The notes beneath the pieces were generated by a model that worked only from the letters and a program-made list of their open reading frames with translations, was not told where the DNA came from and ran no database searches. From Glaciihabitans sp. dw_435 (GTDB lineage: Bacteria; Actinomycetota; Actinomycetes; Actinomycetales; Microbacteriaceae): a DNA stretch of 64,000 nt. The DNA lies in assembly GCF_018449675.1 (NCBI RefSeq), contig NZ_JAAVUZ010000012.1:18899-82898 (forward strand), read 5' to 3'. Below are positions 29,967-38,479 of this stretch, piece after piece (within the stretch, counting starts at the first letter, position 1; the number at the start of each line of letters is the position of its first letter). Both the position numbers and the translations under genes were made by a program.

Positions 29967-30878
29967 TCAGCCCTTGAGGGAACCGGCCGCGAGCCCGGCC
30001 ATGATCTGCTTGTTGAGGAACAGATACAGAACGAGCATGCCGATGACGTTGATGCTGATCGCGGCGAAGAGTGGCCCGTACTGCGTGGAACCATATTCGT
30101 CACTGAAGTTCAGCAGCCCGACCTGCACGGTGGCGAGCTCGGACTTGGTGGTGAAGGTCAGGGCGATGAGCAGATCGTTCCAGACGCTGAAGAACTCGAC
30201 GAGCGCGATGGTGACGATGGCGTTGCGCATCATGGGAACGCCAATGAGGAAGAACGACTTGATCATGCCGGAACCGTCGATGGCGGCCGCTTCGAAGATC
30301 TCGCGGGGGATGGCCCGGAAGTAGGCGGTCATCAGGAAGACGGTCAGGGGCAGTCCCATGACGGTGTACGTGATGATCAGCGGCCAGAGCGTGTTCGTGA
30401 GCCCCGACTTGAAGTACACGGTGAACAACGGCACGAGAATCATCTGGCCGGGGATCATGATGCCGGCGACGAAGACGAGCAGGATCGTGTTGCGGCCGCG
30501 CCAGATGAGCACTTCGAGGGCGTAGGCGGCGGCGGTGCCGAGAGCGATCATGAAGAACAGCGATGGAACCGTAACCAGGATGCTGTTGACGAGGTTTTGC
30601 CCGATCGAGCCGGTCGTGAGCGCCGACACGTAATTGTCGAAGTTGAGACTCTGCGGCAGGGCCCACGTGGGGGCAGAGAAGAACTCGTTCTGGGTCTTGA
30701 ACGAGCCCATCACCAGCCAGAAGAGTGGGTAGATCTCGACGATCACCAGGAGGGTGATGAGCGTGCGGGAAATGATTTTCTTCACGCGCCGGCTGGTGCT
30801 CGCCCGGGGCGCCGAGGGAGTGGTACGGGTCGGACTGGCCGACGTGCGGGGGAGCGCGGGTGCGGTGTTGATTGCCAT
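29967..30878 (-). CDS. Sugar ABC transporter permease (MalG-type)
   Basis: 303 aa, six membrane segments of the CUT1 family. The ATPase-coupling EAA loop is EAAAIDGSGMIKSFFLIGVPMM. The N-terminus is an unusual Thr/Pro/Arg-rich 35-residue tail before the first segment. The ATG at 30878 follows GAAGG, 3 bp after the stop of the partner permease. It forms the channel with the 30882-31766 product; the ATPase is not encoded here and is presumably a shared MsmK/MsiK-type protein. Confidence 0.91.
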   Translation of the reverse strand: MAINTAPALPRTSASPTRTTPSAPRASTSRRVKKIISRTLITLLVIVEIYPLFWLVMGSFKTQNEFFSAPTWALPQSLNFDNYVSALTTGSIGQNLVNSILVTVPSLFFMIALGTAAAYALEVLIWRGRNTILLVFVAGIMIPGQMILVPLFTVYFKSGLTNTLWPLIITYTVMGLPLTVFLMTAYFRAIPREIFEAAAIDGSGMIKSFFLIGVPMMRNAIVTIALVEFFSVWNDLLIALTFTTKSELATVQVGLLNFSDEYGSTQYGPLFAAISINVIGMLVLYLFLNKQIMAGLAAGSLKG

Positions 30879-30881
30879 GTC

Positions 30882-31766
30882 TTAGGCCTTCGTGTTGTCG
30901 CGGCGTGCTGAGCGGAAGATGAAGAGGGTGACGATGAAGCACATGATCGTCAGAACAAACGCGATGGTGCTGCCGTATCCGTAGTCGGAGTAGCTGAACA
31001 CCGTGCGGAACATGTAGAGCGTGAGGGGCGTGGTCTCGCCGCCCGGCCCGCCGTTGTTAAGAGCGAGCACGGTGTCGAACACCTTGAGGGAGTTGTTGGC
31101 GCTGAAGATCAGCGACGACAGCAACACGGGCAGGGAGAGGGGAAGGACGATGCTGCGCACGAGCTTCCAGCCGGTGGCGCCGTCCAGACGGGCGGACTCG
31201 AGCATCTCCTCGGGAATGTCGAGCAGGCCGGCGTAGAGAAGCACGGCGAAGAATCCCATCGAGCGCCACAGCTCCATGATGATGGCGACCGTAAAGGTGC
31301 CGCCTCCGGTCGAGAACCAGTCGACGGAGGGGATGCCAAATAGGTTGAGTGCCGCGTTGACGGGGCCCTCCTGGTCGCCGACGGCGAAGAGGCTGCTGAA
31401 GAGCAGTCCGACCGCGACCGTGGGGAGAACGGTCGGGAAGAACACGACAGTGCGCACGAAGCTTGACGCGTTCTTGAGGACGAAGACGTACATCAGAGCG
31501 AGGGCGTAGCCGAGTCCGACCTGGGCGATCGTGATGATGACGGCGTACTTGAGGGTGAAACCGAGGGCGGCGATGGCCTGCGGGTCACCGAAGAAGCGGG
31601 TGAAGTTGTCGATGCCGATGAACTCGAACCCGCTCAACGGGTTGCCCGTAAAGAATGTGAGCCCCAGCGACCACATGACGGGAACGAGCTTGATGAGGGT
31701 GTAAACCAGCAGCGCCGGACCCAGAAGGATCAGGATTGCTTTCTTATCGCCGAGAACGCTGTTCAC
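30882..31766 (-). CDS. Sugar ABC transporter permease (MalF/UgpA-type)
   Basis: 294 aa, six predicted membrane segments and the EAA-type loop ESARLDGATGWKLVRSIVLP. It starts at GTG 31766 with AAAGGAAA ideally spaced. A hairpin (31832-31862) separates it from the binding-protein gene. Part of the putative beta-galactoside importer. Confidence 0.91.
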   Translation of the reverse strand: MNSVLGDKKAILILLGPALLVYTLIKLVPVMWSLGLTFFTGNPLSGFEFIGIDNFTRFFGDPQAIAALGFTLKYAVIITIAQVGLGYALALMYVFVLKNASSFVRTVVFFPTVLPTVAVGLLFSSLFAVGDQEGPVNAALNLFGIPSVDWFSTGGGTFTVAIIMELWRSMGFFAVLLYAGLLDIPEEMLESARLDGATGWKLVRSIVLPLSLPVLLSSLIFSANNSLKVFDTVLALNNGGPGGETTPLTLYMFRTVFSYSDYGYGSTIAFVLTIMCFIVTLFIFRSARRDNTKA

Positions 31767-31831
31767 GGTATTTCCTTTCGGTACGGGGCTGCCGGTAGAG
31801 GCACGGGCTCAGGCGTCTGCCGGCAGAAAGA

Positions 31832-31862
31832 TGGCGGGTCGGGGTTTGCGACCGACCCGCCA
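31832..31862 (-). promoter_or_regulatory. Intercistronic hairpin between binding protein and permease
   Basis: An 11-bp perfect stem, TGGCGGGTCGG / CCGACCCGCCA, with a 9-nt loop lies in the 126-bp gap between the binding-protein stop (31893) and the first permease (31766). Such elements commonly stabilise the upstream mRNA or attenuate read-through, giving excess binding protein. The second importer has a comparable element at 38421-38458. Confidence 0.65.
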
Positions 31863-31892
31863 CCTGGTGTGTGCTGCTCGCAGGCCTCGGTG

Positions 31893-33221
31893 TTACTTGG
31901 CCTGATCGAGGTCGGACTGCAGGAGCTTCATGTAGTCGGCGGGTGATGTTGCACCCGTCACCAGAAGCGACACGTTGGTCTGCGCATCCGAAGTGGTTTT
32001 GGCGTCCATGAGGGCCTCGAACCAGAGAACCGTCTCGGTGGCCTTGCTGACCACGCCCTGAAGCTCCTCCGTCAGCGGCGGGATGCCGGTGACCGGGGTG
32101 TTCAGCTTGAAGCCGGAGATGACCGACTGGTTCTTCATGACGCTCGAGCCGTAGTTCTCGGCGATGCACTTGAGCCAGTCGCCGACCTTCGGGCCATACG
32201 CCTTGGTCGATGTCGCCGTGGCGGCACCGGCGTTGGCCGGCCACTGGTCTGCGTTACCCGCTCCGCCGTCAACGGCGGGGAAGGGCATGAAGCCCACGTT
32301 GTCGGCGCCGATGGTGGTCTGCGCGGGGTCGTTGATGTTGGCGAGCATCCACGAACCGTTGTAGATCATCGCGGCCTTGCCGGTGAGGAACTGCGCGTAG
32401 GCGGTGTCGGTATCGCGCGACGTGATGCCGGCGCCGAACGCGTCTGCCTTGCCGAGGTCAGCGATGGCCTGGGCGGCCGCAACGTACTCGGGGTCGGTCA
32501 GCTTGGCCTCACCCTTCTGTACCTTCTCCATCGCGTCGGGGCCGACGCTGCGGAAGATGTAGTTGCCGAGCAGGCGGGTGATGGGCCAGCCGTCCTTGCC
32601 CGCCTCGGTGATGGGGGTGACGCCGGCCGCCTTGAGCTTGGTCGTCGCCGCGGTCAGCTCCGCCCAGGTGGTCGGTGCCGTGATGTCGTTGTCAGCGAAG
32701 ATCTTCTTGTTGTAGAAGATGCCCTCGACGTTGTACTGGAAGGGAAGCGACGCCATGTTTCCGCCGTACGCGGCCTTCACCGTCGACTGCGCTGCGGGAA
32801 GGATGTCGTCCCACACGCCGAGGTCGGTGAGGATCTTCTCGTAATCCACGGCGAGGTTGTTCTTGCCGATGTCGCCGTCCGGCTTCACCTGGGCGGTGCC
32901 CGCGACATACATCACGGGAAGTGCGTCCTGACTGGCGAGGAGGGTGATCTTCTGAACGACGTCGGCCTGGGCGACGGTCTCGCTCTTGAGCGGGAGCGCC
33001 TTGTTCTCGGCCGCGCACTGGTCGGTGGAGAGGGTGGCGAGTTCATCGCGAATGATCGAGTTTTCCGCGGGTGTCAGGAGCGAGAACTCCGTGACCGAGT
33101 CCGTTGATCCGGTCGAACCGGAGTTGGATGAGCAGGCGGACAGCAGCAGCATTGCCGCACCCGCTCCTGCGATGACTTGCACAAAGACGCGTTTCCGCCG
33201 TCCGGTGAATGCAGTGGACAC
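31893..33221 (-). CDS. Sugar ABC transporter substrate-binding lipoprotein
   Basis: 442 aa, CUT1 (MalE-like) receptor. Signal peptide: basic GRRKRVFVQV, hydrophobic stretch, lipobox LLLSAC with Cys30, then SSNSGSTGS. GTG 33221 has AAGGAGGAAAT directly before it; the ATG at 33223 is out of frame. First gene of an operon continuing through two permeases, an AKR and beta-galactosidase, which suggests a galactoside ligand. A clear promoter and LacI-type operator lie at 33261-33309. Confidence 0.92.
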   Translation of the reverse strand: MSTAFTGRRKRVFVQVIAGAGAAMLLLSACSSNSGSTGSTDSVTEFSLLTPAENSIIRDELATLSTDQCAAENKALPLKSETVAQADVVQKITLLASQDALPVMYVAGTAQVKPDGDIGKNNLAVDYEKILTDLGVWDDILPAAQSTVKAAYGGNMASLPFQYNVEGIFYNKKIFADNDITAPTTWAELTAATTKLKAAGVTPITEAGKDGWPITRLLGNYIFRSVGPDAMEKVQKGEAKLTDPEYVAAAQAIADLGKADAFGAGITSRDTDTAYAQFLTGKAAMIYNGSWMLANINDPAQTTIGADNVGFMPFPAVDGGAGNADQWPANAGAATATSTKAYGPKVGDWLKCIAENYGSSVMKNQSVISGFKLNTPVTGIPPLTEELQGVVSKATETVLWFEALMDAKTTSDAQTNVSLLVTGATSPADYMKLLQSDLDQAK

Positions 33222-33260
33222 ATTTCCTCCTTGAAGATGTGGCTGTGTGTGAAGCGGGTG

Positions 33261-33309
33261 TTGAAGCGTTTCAATTGCCGAGGCTAACCCCGAGTCCTGT
33301 GGCTGTCAA
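33261..33309 (-). promoter_or_regulatory. Promoter and LacI-type operator of the galactosidase operon
   Basis: Minus strand: consensus -35 TTGACA (33309-33304), a 17-nt spacer and -10 TAGCCT (33286-33281). The palindrome TTGAAGCGTTTCAA (33261-33274, plus reading) starts at the expected transcription start. Confidence 0.8.
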
Positions 33310-33371
33310 GCACGTTCCTTCGCTGCGGAGAAAATAGCGCGTGACCGGTGATCGCGCCGTCGCGAGTCAGG

Positions 33372-33400
33372 TTGACACGTTTCAAATCAAAGTCCAGAAT
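33372..33400 (+). promoter_or_regulatory. Promoter of the SDR/CMD operon with overlapping operator
   Basis: -35 TTGACA (33372-33377), a 17-nt spacer and CAGAAT (33395-33400). The operator TGACACGTTTCA (33373-33384) overlaps the -35, the same arrangement and the same 12-mer as in front of the Tm-1-like gene. Confidence 0.7.
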
Positions 33401-33494
33401 TGCGGAACGGTCAGCCATTGTCGGATGAAAGTTCCTTCTGTCGAAGAAGACGAACTGCGGTGGTTCTCAGACCCCCAGAGCTAAGGAATACGTC

Positions 33495-34244
33495 ATGAGG
33501 TTGCAGGGCAAACGCGCCATCGTCACAGGAGCAGCGGGAGCGCTCGGTCGTGTCATCGCCGAGGCGTTGGCGGCGGAGGGGGCGGATGTCGCGGGGCTCG
33601 ACCTCAACGCGGCAGGACTCGAGGACACCGCTGCCCTCGTTCGGTCCCACGGGGTTCGTGCGTACTCGGCCGCCACCGATCTCACGGACTTCGACGCGGT
33701 GCAGGACGCCGTCGCCGGTGTCATCGCCGAGTGGGGCGGCGTGGACATCCTCCTCAACGGGGCGGGCGGGGGAGCGGTGAGCTTCTTCCACGAGATGACC
33801 TACGAGACCTGGACGACCCAGATCGACCGTAACCTCACCTCGGTCTTCAACGTCACGCGGGCGGTGCTGCCCTCCATGCTCGACCAGAACTTCGGCCGCA
33901 TCATCAACATCGCCTCGATCGCCGCCGTCAGCGGTGGCCGGCTCGTCCGTGGTGCGACCGCGTACGCGGCCGCGAAGGCCGGCGTCATCGGGCTCACGAA
34001 GGCGCTCGCCATCGAGGTTGCGGAGAGCGGCATCACGGTCAATGTGCTGGCACCCGGAGCGCAGGCGACGCCGGGCCGCGACAACGACACCCCGGAGCGT
34101 CGCGAGGCCCTGCTCGACCAGATCCCCACGCGTCTGCTCGGCCAGCCGGAACACCTCGCCCAGACAGTCGTCTTCCTGGCCGCCCCCGAATCCGTCAACA
34201 TCACCGGACTGATCTTGCCGCTCGACGGCGGACACTCGATCTAG
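33495..34244 (+). CDS. SDR oxidoreductase, sugar-pathway associated
   Basis: 249-aa classical SDR. Cofactor motif TGAAGALGRV is at residues 12-21, an acidic Asp after beta-2 (VAGLDLN) indicates NAD preference, the NGAGGG segment sits at the usual NAG position, and the catalytic YAAAK is at about 156-160. The ATG at 33495 has TAAGGAAT upstream. 15 bp separate it from the CMD-family gene. The operator match with other sugar genes here suggests it oxidises a sugar, lactone or polyol; substrate unproven. Confidence 0.9.
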   Translation: MRLQGKRAIVTGAAGALGRVIAEALAAEGADVAGLDLNAAGLEDTAALVRSHGVRAYSAATDLTDFDAVQDAVAGVIAEWGGVDILLNGAGGGAVSFFHEMTYETWTTQIDRNLTSVFNVTRAVLPSMLDQNFGRIINIASIAAVSGGRLVRGATAYAAAKAGVIGLTKALAIEVAESGITVNVLAPGAQATPGRDNDTPERREALLDQIPTRLLGQPEHLAQTVVFLAAPESVNITGLILPLDGGHSI

Positions 34245-34259
34245 AAACGAAGGCACACC

Positions 34260-34670
34260 ATGAGCGCACGTCTCGACAAGGGCAAGGCGAAGTTCAACGA
34301 GGTCTACGGCGAGGGAAAGGCCGACGGCCTGGTCGAAATGCAGACCGGACTCGCCCAGGATCTCGCCCGCTACGGCATCGAGTTCAACTTCGGCGACATC
34401 TATGCGCGGCCGGGACTGACCCTCGCCCAGCGCGAGTTGCTGACCATCGCGTCGCTGGTGACGCTGGGCGGCCTCGAGCCGCAGCTGCAGGGTCACACCC
34501 GCGGAGCCATCAACGTCGGATGCACCCCCACCGAAATCATCGAGACCGTCATCCACACGGTGCAGTACTCGGGATTTCCCCGGGCACTCAACGCCATTCG
34601 GGTGGTGACGGACGCGCTCATCGCCTACGGCGTGGAGGTGCCGCCGGCCCTCGGGCCCGACGCGGACTAG
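34260..34670 (+). CDS. Carboxymuconolactone decarboxylase (CMD)-family protein
   Basis: 136 aa. The CMD fold is shown by RELLTIASLVTLGGLEPQLQGHTRGAINVG and the helix TPTEIIETVIHTVQYSGFP. There is no CxxC motif, so this is a gamma-CMD-like protein and not an AhpD peroxidase. In the context of an SDR and an SMP-30-like lactonase it may act on a lactone or ketoacid intermediate; this is inference. The ATG at 34260 follows CGAAGG. Its 3' end overlaps the convergent SMP-30 gene by 4 bp. Confidence 0.88.
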   Translation: MSARLDKGKAKFNEVYGEGKADGLVEMQTGLAQDLARYGIEFNFGDIYARPGLTLAQRELLTIASLVTLGGLEPQLQGHTRGAINVGCTPTEIIETVIHTVQYSGFPRALNAIRVVTDALIAYGVEVPPALGPDAD

Positions 34671-35566
34671 TTCACGCGTCCGTCCGGCCGCCCGGCCTGC
34701 ATCGTCGCCGTGCGGATCCGGTACAGGCTGGTCGACGCCGTGATGTAGAGGTCGTGTCCGTCGGCCCCGCCGAACGCGACGTTGGCCACCTTCTCCGGAA
34801 CCGGCACCTTCTCCAGCAGCTCGCCCTCCGGTGAGTACACCTGCACGGAGTCCCCGCTCGACGTCCAGATGCGTCCCTCGATGTCGATGCGGAATCCATC
34901 GGATGCCTCGGGCGCGACCTCCGCGAATACCCGGCCGTTGCTCGTGGTTCCCGCCGCGACATCCACCTCATACACGCGCAGGTGCCGCGGCCCGTGCGCC
35001 GCGTCCCCGTAGAAGCCGGTGTCTGACACGTACAGCAGCGACTCGTCCGGGGAGAACGCGAGCCCGTTCGGATGCACCATGTCGGTAATCACCGGCACCA
35101 GCTCGCCGGTGACCTCGTCGAACCGGAACACGAAGCAGCCGTCATACTCCTGCGGCCCCGGGTAGCCCTCGCGCCCGCTCGGATGCAGGCCATAGGGCGG
35201 GTCCGTGAACCAGATCGAGCCGTCGGAGGCGACCACCACATCGTTCGGGGAGTTCAGCCGCGCCGTCCCGAACCTGTCGACCAGCGTCGTGACCTCGCCG
35301 TCGACCTCGCGCTCGACGCTGCGGCGCCCGTGCGTGCACTGCACCACACGCCCGGCGAGGTCGATGGTGCGTCCGTTGGCGAACTCGACGTCCTCGCGAT
35401 GCACCCGGGTGAGCCCCGTCGCCGCGTCGAACTCGAGGATCCGGTTGTTCGGGATGTCACTCCACCGCAGCGCCCCCGCCCCGGCGATCCAGGCCGGTCC
35501 CTCGCCCCACGCGGTTCCGGTGAAGAGCTTCTCGAGGGTCGCGCCGGGTGCCAGAAGGGAGTTCAC
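34667..35566 (-). CDS. SMP-30/gluconolactonase-family protein
   Basis: 299 aa, a six-bladed propeller calcium-dependent lactonase family member. Family motifs: the metal-binding Glu in WGEGPAW, NSPNDVVVASDGSIWFTDPPYG (metal-binding Asn and Asp), HPNGLAFSPDESLLYVSDT, and the C-terminal ANVAFGGADGHDLYITAS. It likely hydrolyses an aldonolactone to the aldonic acid. GTG 35566 gives the usual N-terminus; GTG 35593 is an alternative, preceded at 7 nt by TATCGT and therefore possibly a leaderless start. It lies between a CMD gene and a lacI gene. Confidence 0.88.
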   Translation of the reverse strand: MNSLLAPGATLEKLFTGTAWGEGPAWIAGAGALRWSDIPNNRILEFDAATGLTRVHREDVEFANGRTIDLAGRVVQCTHGRRSVEREVDGEVTTLVDRFGTARLNSPNDVVVASDGSIWFTDPPYGLHPSGREGYPGPQEYDGCFVFRFDEVTGELVPVITDMVHPNGLAFSPDESLLYVSDTGFYGDAAHGPRHLRVYEVDVAAGTTSNGRVFAEVAPEASDGFRIDIEGRIWTSSGDSVQVYSPEGELLEKVPVPEKVANVAFGGADGHDLYITASTSLYRIRTATMQAGRPDGRVN

Positions 35567-35698
35567 CGGCCAAGCATGCCAGACGGCGTGCACAAATGAA
35601 ACGATAAAATGACCGGGGAAGCGGATGACCCGAGTCGACATGATTCGGATCGGCTCGGGTCATCCGCCCCGTCCCCGCTCGTTGCACGGCCCGCAGTT

Positions 35699-35710
35699 TG
35701 ATACGTTTCA
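35699..35710. promoter_or_regulatory. LacI-type operator between smp-30 and lacI
   Basis: The palindrome TGATACGTTTCA, member of the TGANNCGTTTCA set, lies about 130 bp before the lacI gene at 35841 and about 130 bp from the SMP-30 start. This suggests autoregulation and/or control of the lactonase gene. No convincing promoter hexamers flank it. Confidence 0.6.
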
Positions 35711-35790
35711 GTACCGGCAACAACGGACACCGCGGAAACGGGCACGGGGTTGCCTCCCGGGGCGCAACAGGTAGTGTCGGCTCCCACACG

Positions 35791-35808
35791 GTGTACCCAC
35801 GGGTACAC
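35791..35808. promoter_or_regulatory. 18-bp palindrome upstream of lacI
   Basis: GTGTACCC-AC-GGGTACAC has perfect 8-bp arms. It sits 33 bp before the lacI start codon, downstream of a TAGTGT hexamer. It differs from the TGANNCGTTTCA class, so a different regulator may bind here. Confidence 0.5.
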
Positions 35809-35840
35809 GGTGACGTAATCATAAAAAAGGCGGGTACGCG

Positions 35841-36872
35841 GTGGCACGGGTAGGAATTCGCGAGGTCGCAACGCTGGCGGAAGTGTCCATGGGCACCGTC
35901 TCCCACTACATCAACCACCCCGCGCGGGTCTCGCCGGAAAAGCGCGAGCGCATCCAGCGGGCCATCGAGCAGCTGGGCTTTGTGCGCAACAACGCCGCCT
36001 ACCAGCTGCGCCTCGGTCGCAGCGCCGCGATCGCCTACATTGCGCCGGATGTCAGCAACCCGTTCTTCGCCACCATCGCCGAGGGCGTGGAGCAGCAGGC
36101 GGCCGCCGCGGGGCTGTCGGTGTTCATCGCGAACTCCAACCGGAGCCGGCAGCGCGAGGACGCCTATCTGGAGATGTTCGAGGCGCACCGGGTGCAGGGC
36201 ATGCTCGTCGCCTCGCACGATCCGATCGAGGAACGCCTCGAGTCGATCCGGCAGCGGGGCACGCCCATCGTGCTCGTGGGCCAGCGTGGGGCATCCCCCG
36301 ACCAGCCCTCCGTCTCCATCGATGACGTGCGGGGTGGCTACCTGGCGGCGAAGCATCTCATCGAGCACGGTCGCAAGCGCATCGCGTTTGTCGGTGGTCC
36401 GCTCGGTATCCGGCAGGTCGCCGATCGCCTGGAGGGGGCAAGCAATGCCATCCGCGAGGCCGATGACGTGACCCTGGAGGTGCTGAACGTGCCCGACCGC
36501 ACGATCGTCGACGGGCGCGACATCGCACGGGTCATCGCGCGGCGCTCCCCGGAGACCCGGCCGGATGCCATCTTCGCGGTGAACGACCTGCTCGCGCTGG
36601 GCATTCTGCAGACCCTCGTCAACGAGCAGTCAATCGAGGTACCCCGCGAGATTGCCCTCGTCGGATACGACGACATCGAGTTCGGTGAGGCGTCGATCAT
36701 TCCGCTGACGTCCGTGCGCGCGCCCCACGAAGAGTTCGGTATCGCCGCCGTCGAGCTGTTGATTAATGAGCTGGCGGAGACCCCCGCCGCCGGAAGCAAG
36801 CAGGTCGTGTTTGAGCCCATCCTCGTGGTCAGGGAGAGCTCGGGCGGAACGATCGGTGCACCCCGGGCGTAG
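35841..36872 (+). CDS. LacI-family transcriptional regulator 1
   Basis: 343 aa. The N-terminal HTH is VGIREVATLAEVSMGTVSHYINHP with hinge ending AAYQLRLGRS, then a periplasmic-binding-like effector domain (IAYIAPDVSNPFFATIAEG). GTG 35841 has AAAAGGCGGG before it. Recognition-helix residues SMGTVSHYI differ from LacI 2 (SVGTVSNVL), so the two probably read different centres of the operator family. Adjacent operator TGATACGTTTCA suggests autoregulation. Probable targets are the SDR/CMD/SMP-30 genes and the following ABC importer. Confidence 0.91.
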   Translation: MARVGIREVATLAEVSMGTVSHYINHPARVSPEKRERIQRAIEQLGFVRNNAAYQLRLGRSAAIAYIAPDVSNPFFATIAEGVEQQAAAAGLSVFIANSNRSRQREDAYLEMFEAHRVQGMLVASHDPIEERLESIRQRGTPIVLVGQRGASPDQPSVSIDDVRGGYLAAKHLIEHGRKRIAFVGGPLGIRQVADRLEGASNAIREADDVTLEVLNVPDRTIVDGRDIARVIARRSPETRPDAIFAVNDLLALGILQTLVNEQSIEVPREIALVGYDDIEFGEASIIPLTSVRAPHEEFGIAAVELLINELAETPAAGSKQVVFEPILVVRESSGGTIGAPRA

Positions 36873-36938
36873 TTCGCGGGGTCCCACCTCGAAGCCGGCG
36901 ATCGCCCCCACCCGTTACCTGATCGTTACCATTTGTGT

Positions 36939-36991
36939 TTGACAGGCCGCGGGGTGCGGCCTTAGTTTTGCCCTACGTTGAACCGTTTCAA
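36939..36991 (+). promoter_or_regulatory. Promoter and LacI-type operator of second sugar importer
   Basis: -35 TTGACA (36939-36944), a 17-nt spacer, -10 TTAGTT (36962-36967), and the operator TTGAACCGTTTCAA (36978-36991) at the predicted start site. The leader to the ATG at 37047 is about 70 nt. Confidence 0.78.
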
Positions 36992-37046
36992 TGACGATCG
37001 GCAACAGAGACGTTGCTGTTCCCCTTTACAGAGAGGTAAAGAGAGA

Positions 37047-38366
37047 ATGCTTTTACACGGAAAACGCCGGACGGCGATCGCCCTCACCGCGAGCATCGGC
37101 GCACTCGCGCTCGTGCTCACCGGGTGCAGCAACAGCGGCGGAAGCACCACCGCGGACGGCAAGGTCGCGCTGAGCTTCCTGACTGACAACGCTCCGGCCA
37201 ACGTGTCGCTCGCCGAGGGACTTGCCAAGGACTTCAACGCCTCCCAGGACAAGATCACCGTCAAGGTGGAGACGCGTCCCGGCGGATCCGACGGCGACAA
37301 CATCATCAAGACGCGCCTGGCCACGGGCGAGATGACCGATATCTTCCTCTACAACTCGGGCTCGCTCTTCCAGGCGATCGCTCCCGAGAAGAACCTCGTG
37401 GACTTCACTAACGAGTCGTTCGCCGACAACGTGATGGACAGCATGAAGCCCGTCGTCTCGGTCAAGGACAAGCTCTACGGCGTTCCCGTTGGTGGTGCCT
37501 TCGCCGGTGCCATCCTCTACAACAAGAAGGTCTACAAGGACCTCGGCCTGACGGTTCCGCTCACCTGGGACCAGTACAACGCCAACAACGACAAGATCAA
37601 GGCGGCCGGAAAGACCGCGATCATCCAGACCTACAAGGACACCTGGACGTCGCAGCTTGACGTGCTGGGTGACTTCGCCAACGTGCTCGCCTCCGACCCC
37701 GACTGGGCGACGAAGTACACCGAGAACAAGGCCAAGTACGCGACCGACCCGGTGGCGATGGCAGGCTTCGAGCACCTCCAGGAGGGCTTCGACAAGGGGT
37801 ACTACAACAAGGACTTCGGTTCGGCCACGAACACCGACGGTCTGCGCATCCTGGCCACAGGCGAGGGCGTGCACTATCCGATGCTGACCTCCGCCGCGGC
37901 ATCCATCATCGCTGACTACCCCGACGCAGCACAGGACATCGGAGTGTTCGCCACCCCCGGCGATGACCCCGCCGGCAGCGCCCTGACCACCTGGTTCCCG
38001 AACGGCCTGTACGTGCCGGCCGCGTCGAAGAACGTTGACGCCGCCAAGGAGTTCATCGCCTTCGCCGCCAGCACCAAGGGCTGCGACTCCGAGACCAAGG
38101 CGATCGGCGTCACCGGTCCGTACCTGATCAAGGGCTGCGACCTTCCCGCCGACGTCCCGGCCTACGTCGGTGACCTGCTTCCGTACTTCAACAAGGATGG
38201 CGGCACGCAGCCGGCGCTCGAATTCCTCAGCCCCATCAAGGGACCGTCGCTCGAACAGATCACCGTGGCCGTAGGATCGGGAATCACCTCGGCCGCGGAG
38301 GGCGCCAAGCAGTATGACGCCGACGTCAAGAAGCAGGCGCAGCAGCTCGGACTGTCGGGCTGGTAA
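37047..38366 (+). CDS. Sugar ABC transporter substrate-binding lipoprotein 2
   Basis: 439 aa, CUT1-type receptor. Signal: MLLHGKRRTAIALTASIGALALVLTGC with lipobox Cys27. Mature domain features include VETRPGGSDGDNIIKTRLATGEM and KDKLYGVPVGGAFAGAILYNKKV. ATG 37047 is favoured by the Shine-Dalgarno-like GAGAGGTAAAGAGAGA and gives a proper signal peptide; the upstream ATG at 36990 or frame start at 36978 would translate the operator. Ligand unknown; it neighbours two LacI genes and lactone-handling enzymes. Confidence 0.91.
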   Translation: MLLHGKRRTAIALTASIGALALVLTGCSNSGGSTTADGKVALSFLTDNAPANVSLAEGLAKDFNASQDKITVKVETRPGGSDGDNIIKTRLATGEMTDIFLYNSGSLFQAIAPEKNLVDFTNESFADNVMDSMKPVVSVKDKLYGVPVGGAFAGAILYNKKVYKDLGLTVPLTWDQYNANNDKIKAAGKTAIIQTYKDTWTSQLDVLGDFANVLASDPDWATKYTENKAKYATDPVAMAGFEHLQEGFDKGYYNKDFGSATNTDGLRILATGEGVHYPMLTSAAASIIADYPDAAQDIGVFATPGDDPAGSALTTWFPNGLYVPAASKNVDAAKEFIAFAASTKGCDSETKAIGVTGPYLIKGCDLPADVPAYVGDLLPYFNKDGGTQPALEFLSPIKGPSLEQITVAVGSGITSAAEGAKQYDADVKKQAQQLGLSGW

Positions 38367-38420
38367 CCACCGGCGCTCGCCGGCAGTCGCAGTACAGCAG
38401 TACCCAGCACCACATCACGG

Positions 38421-38458
38421 AAATGTCCGGTCCCGTCCAGGGGCGGGACCGGACATTT
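38421..38458 (+). promoter_or_regulatory. Long intercistronic hairpin, binding protein to permease
   Basis: A perfect 15-bp stem, AAATGTCCGGTCCCG / CGGGACCGGACATTT, with an 8-nt loop lies in the 113-bp gap before the permease gene (38480). It is not followed by a T tract, so it is more likely a 3' stabiliser/partial attenuator than a full terminator. It ends 21 bp before the next start codon. Confidence 0.75.
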
Positions 38459-38479
38459 CATGTCAATGGAGACAGAACG

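Noticed and set aside
36978..37046. Longer N-terminus for binding protein 2
   Set aside because: It would translate the operator sequence and displace the signal peptide; ATG 37047 has a ribosome site and the normal signal.
38421..38458. Calling the 15-bp hairpin a full terminator
   Set aside because: No T tract follows, and two permease genes required for the importer lie immediately downstream in the same orientation without another promoter that I can see.
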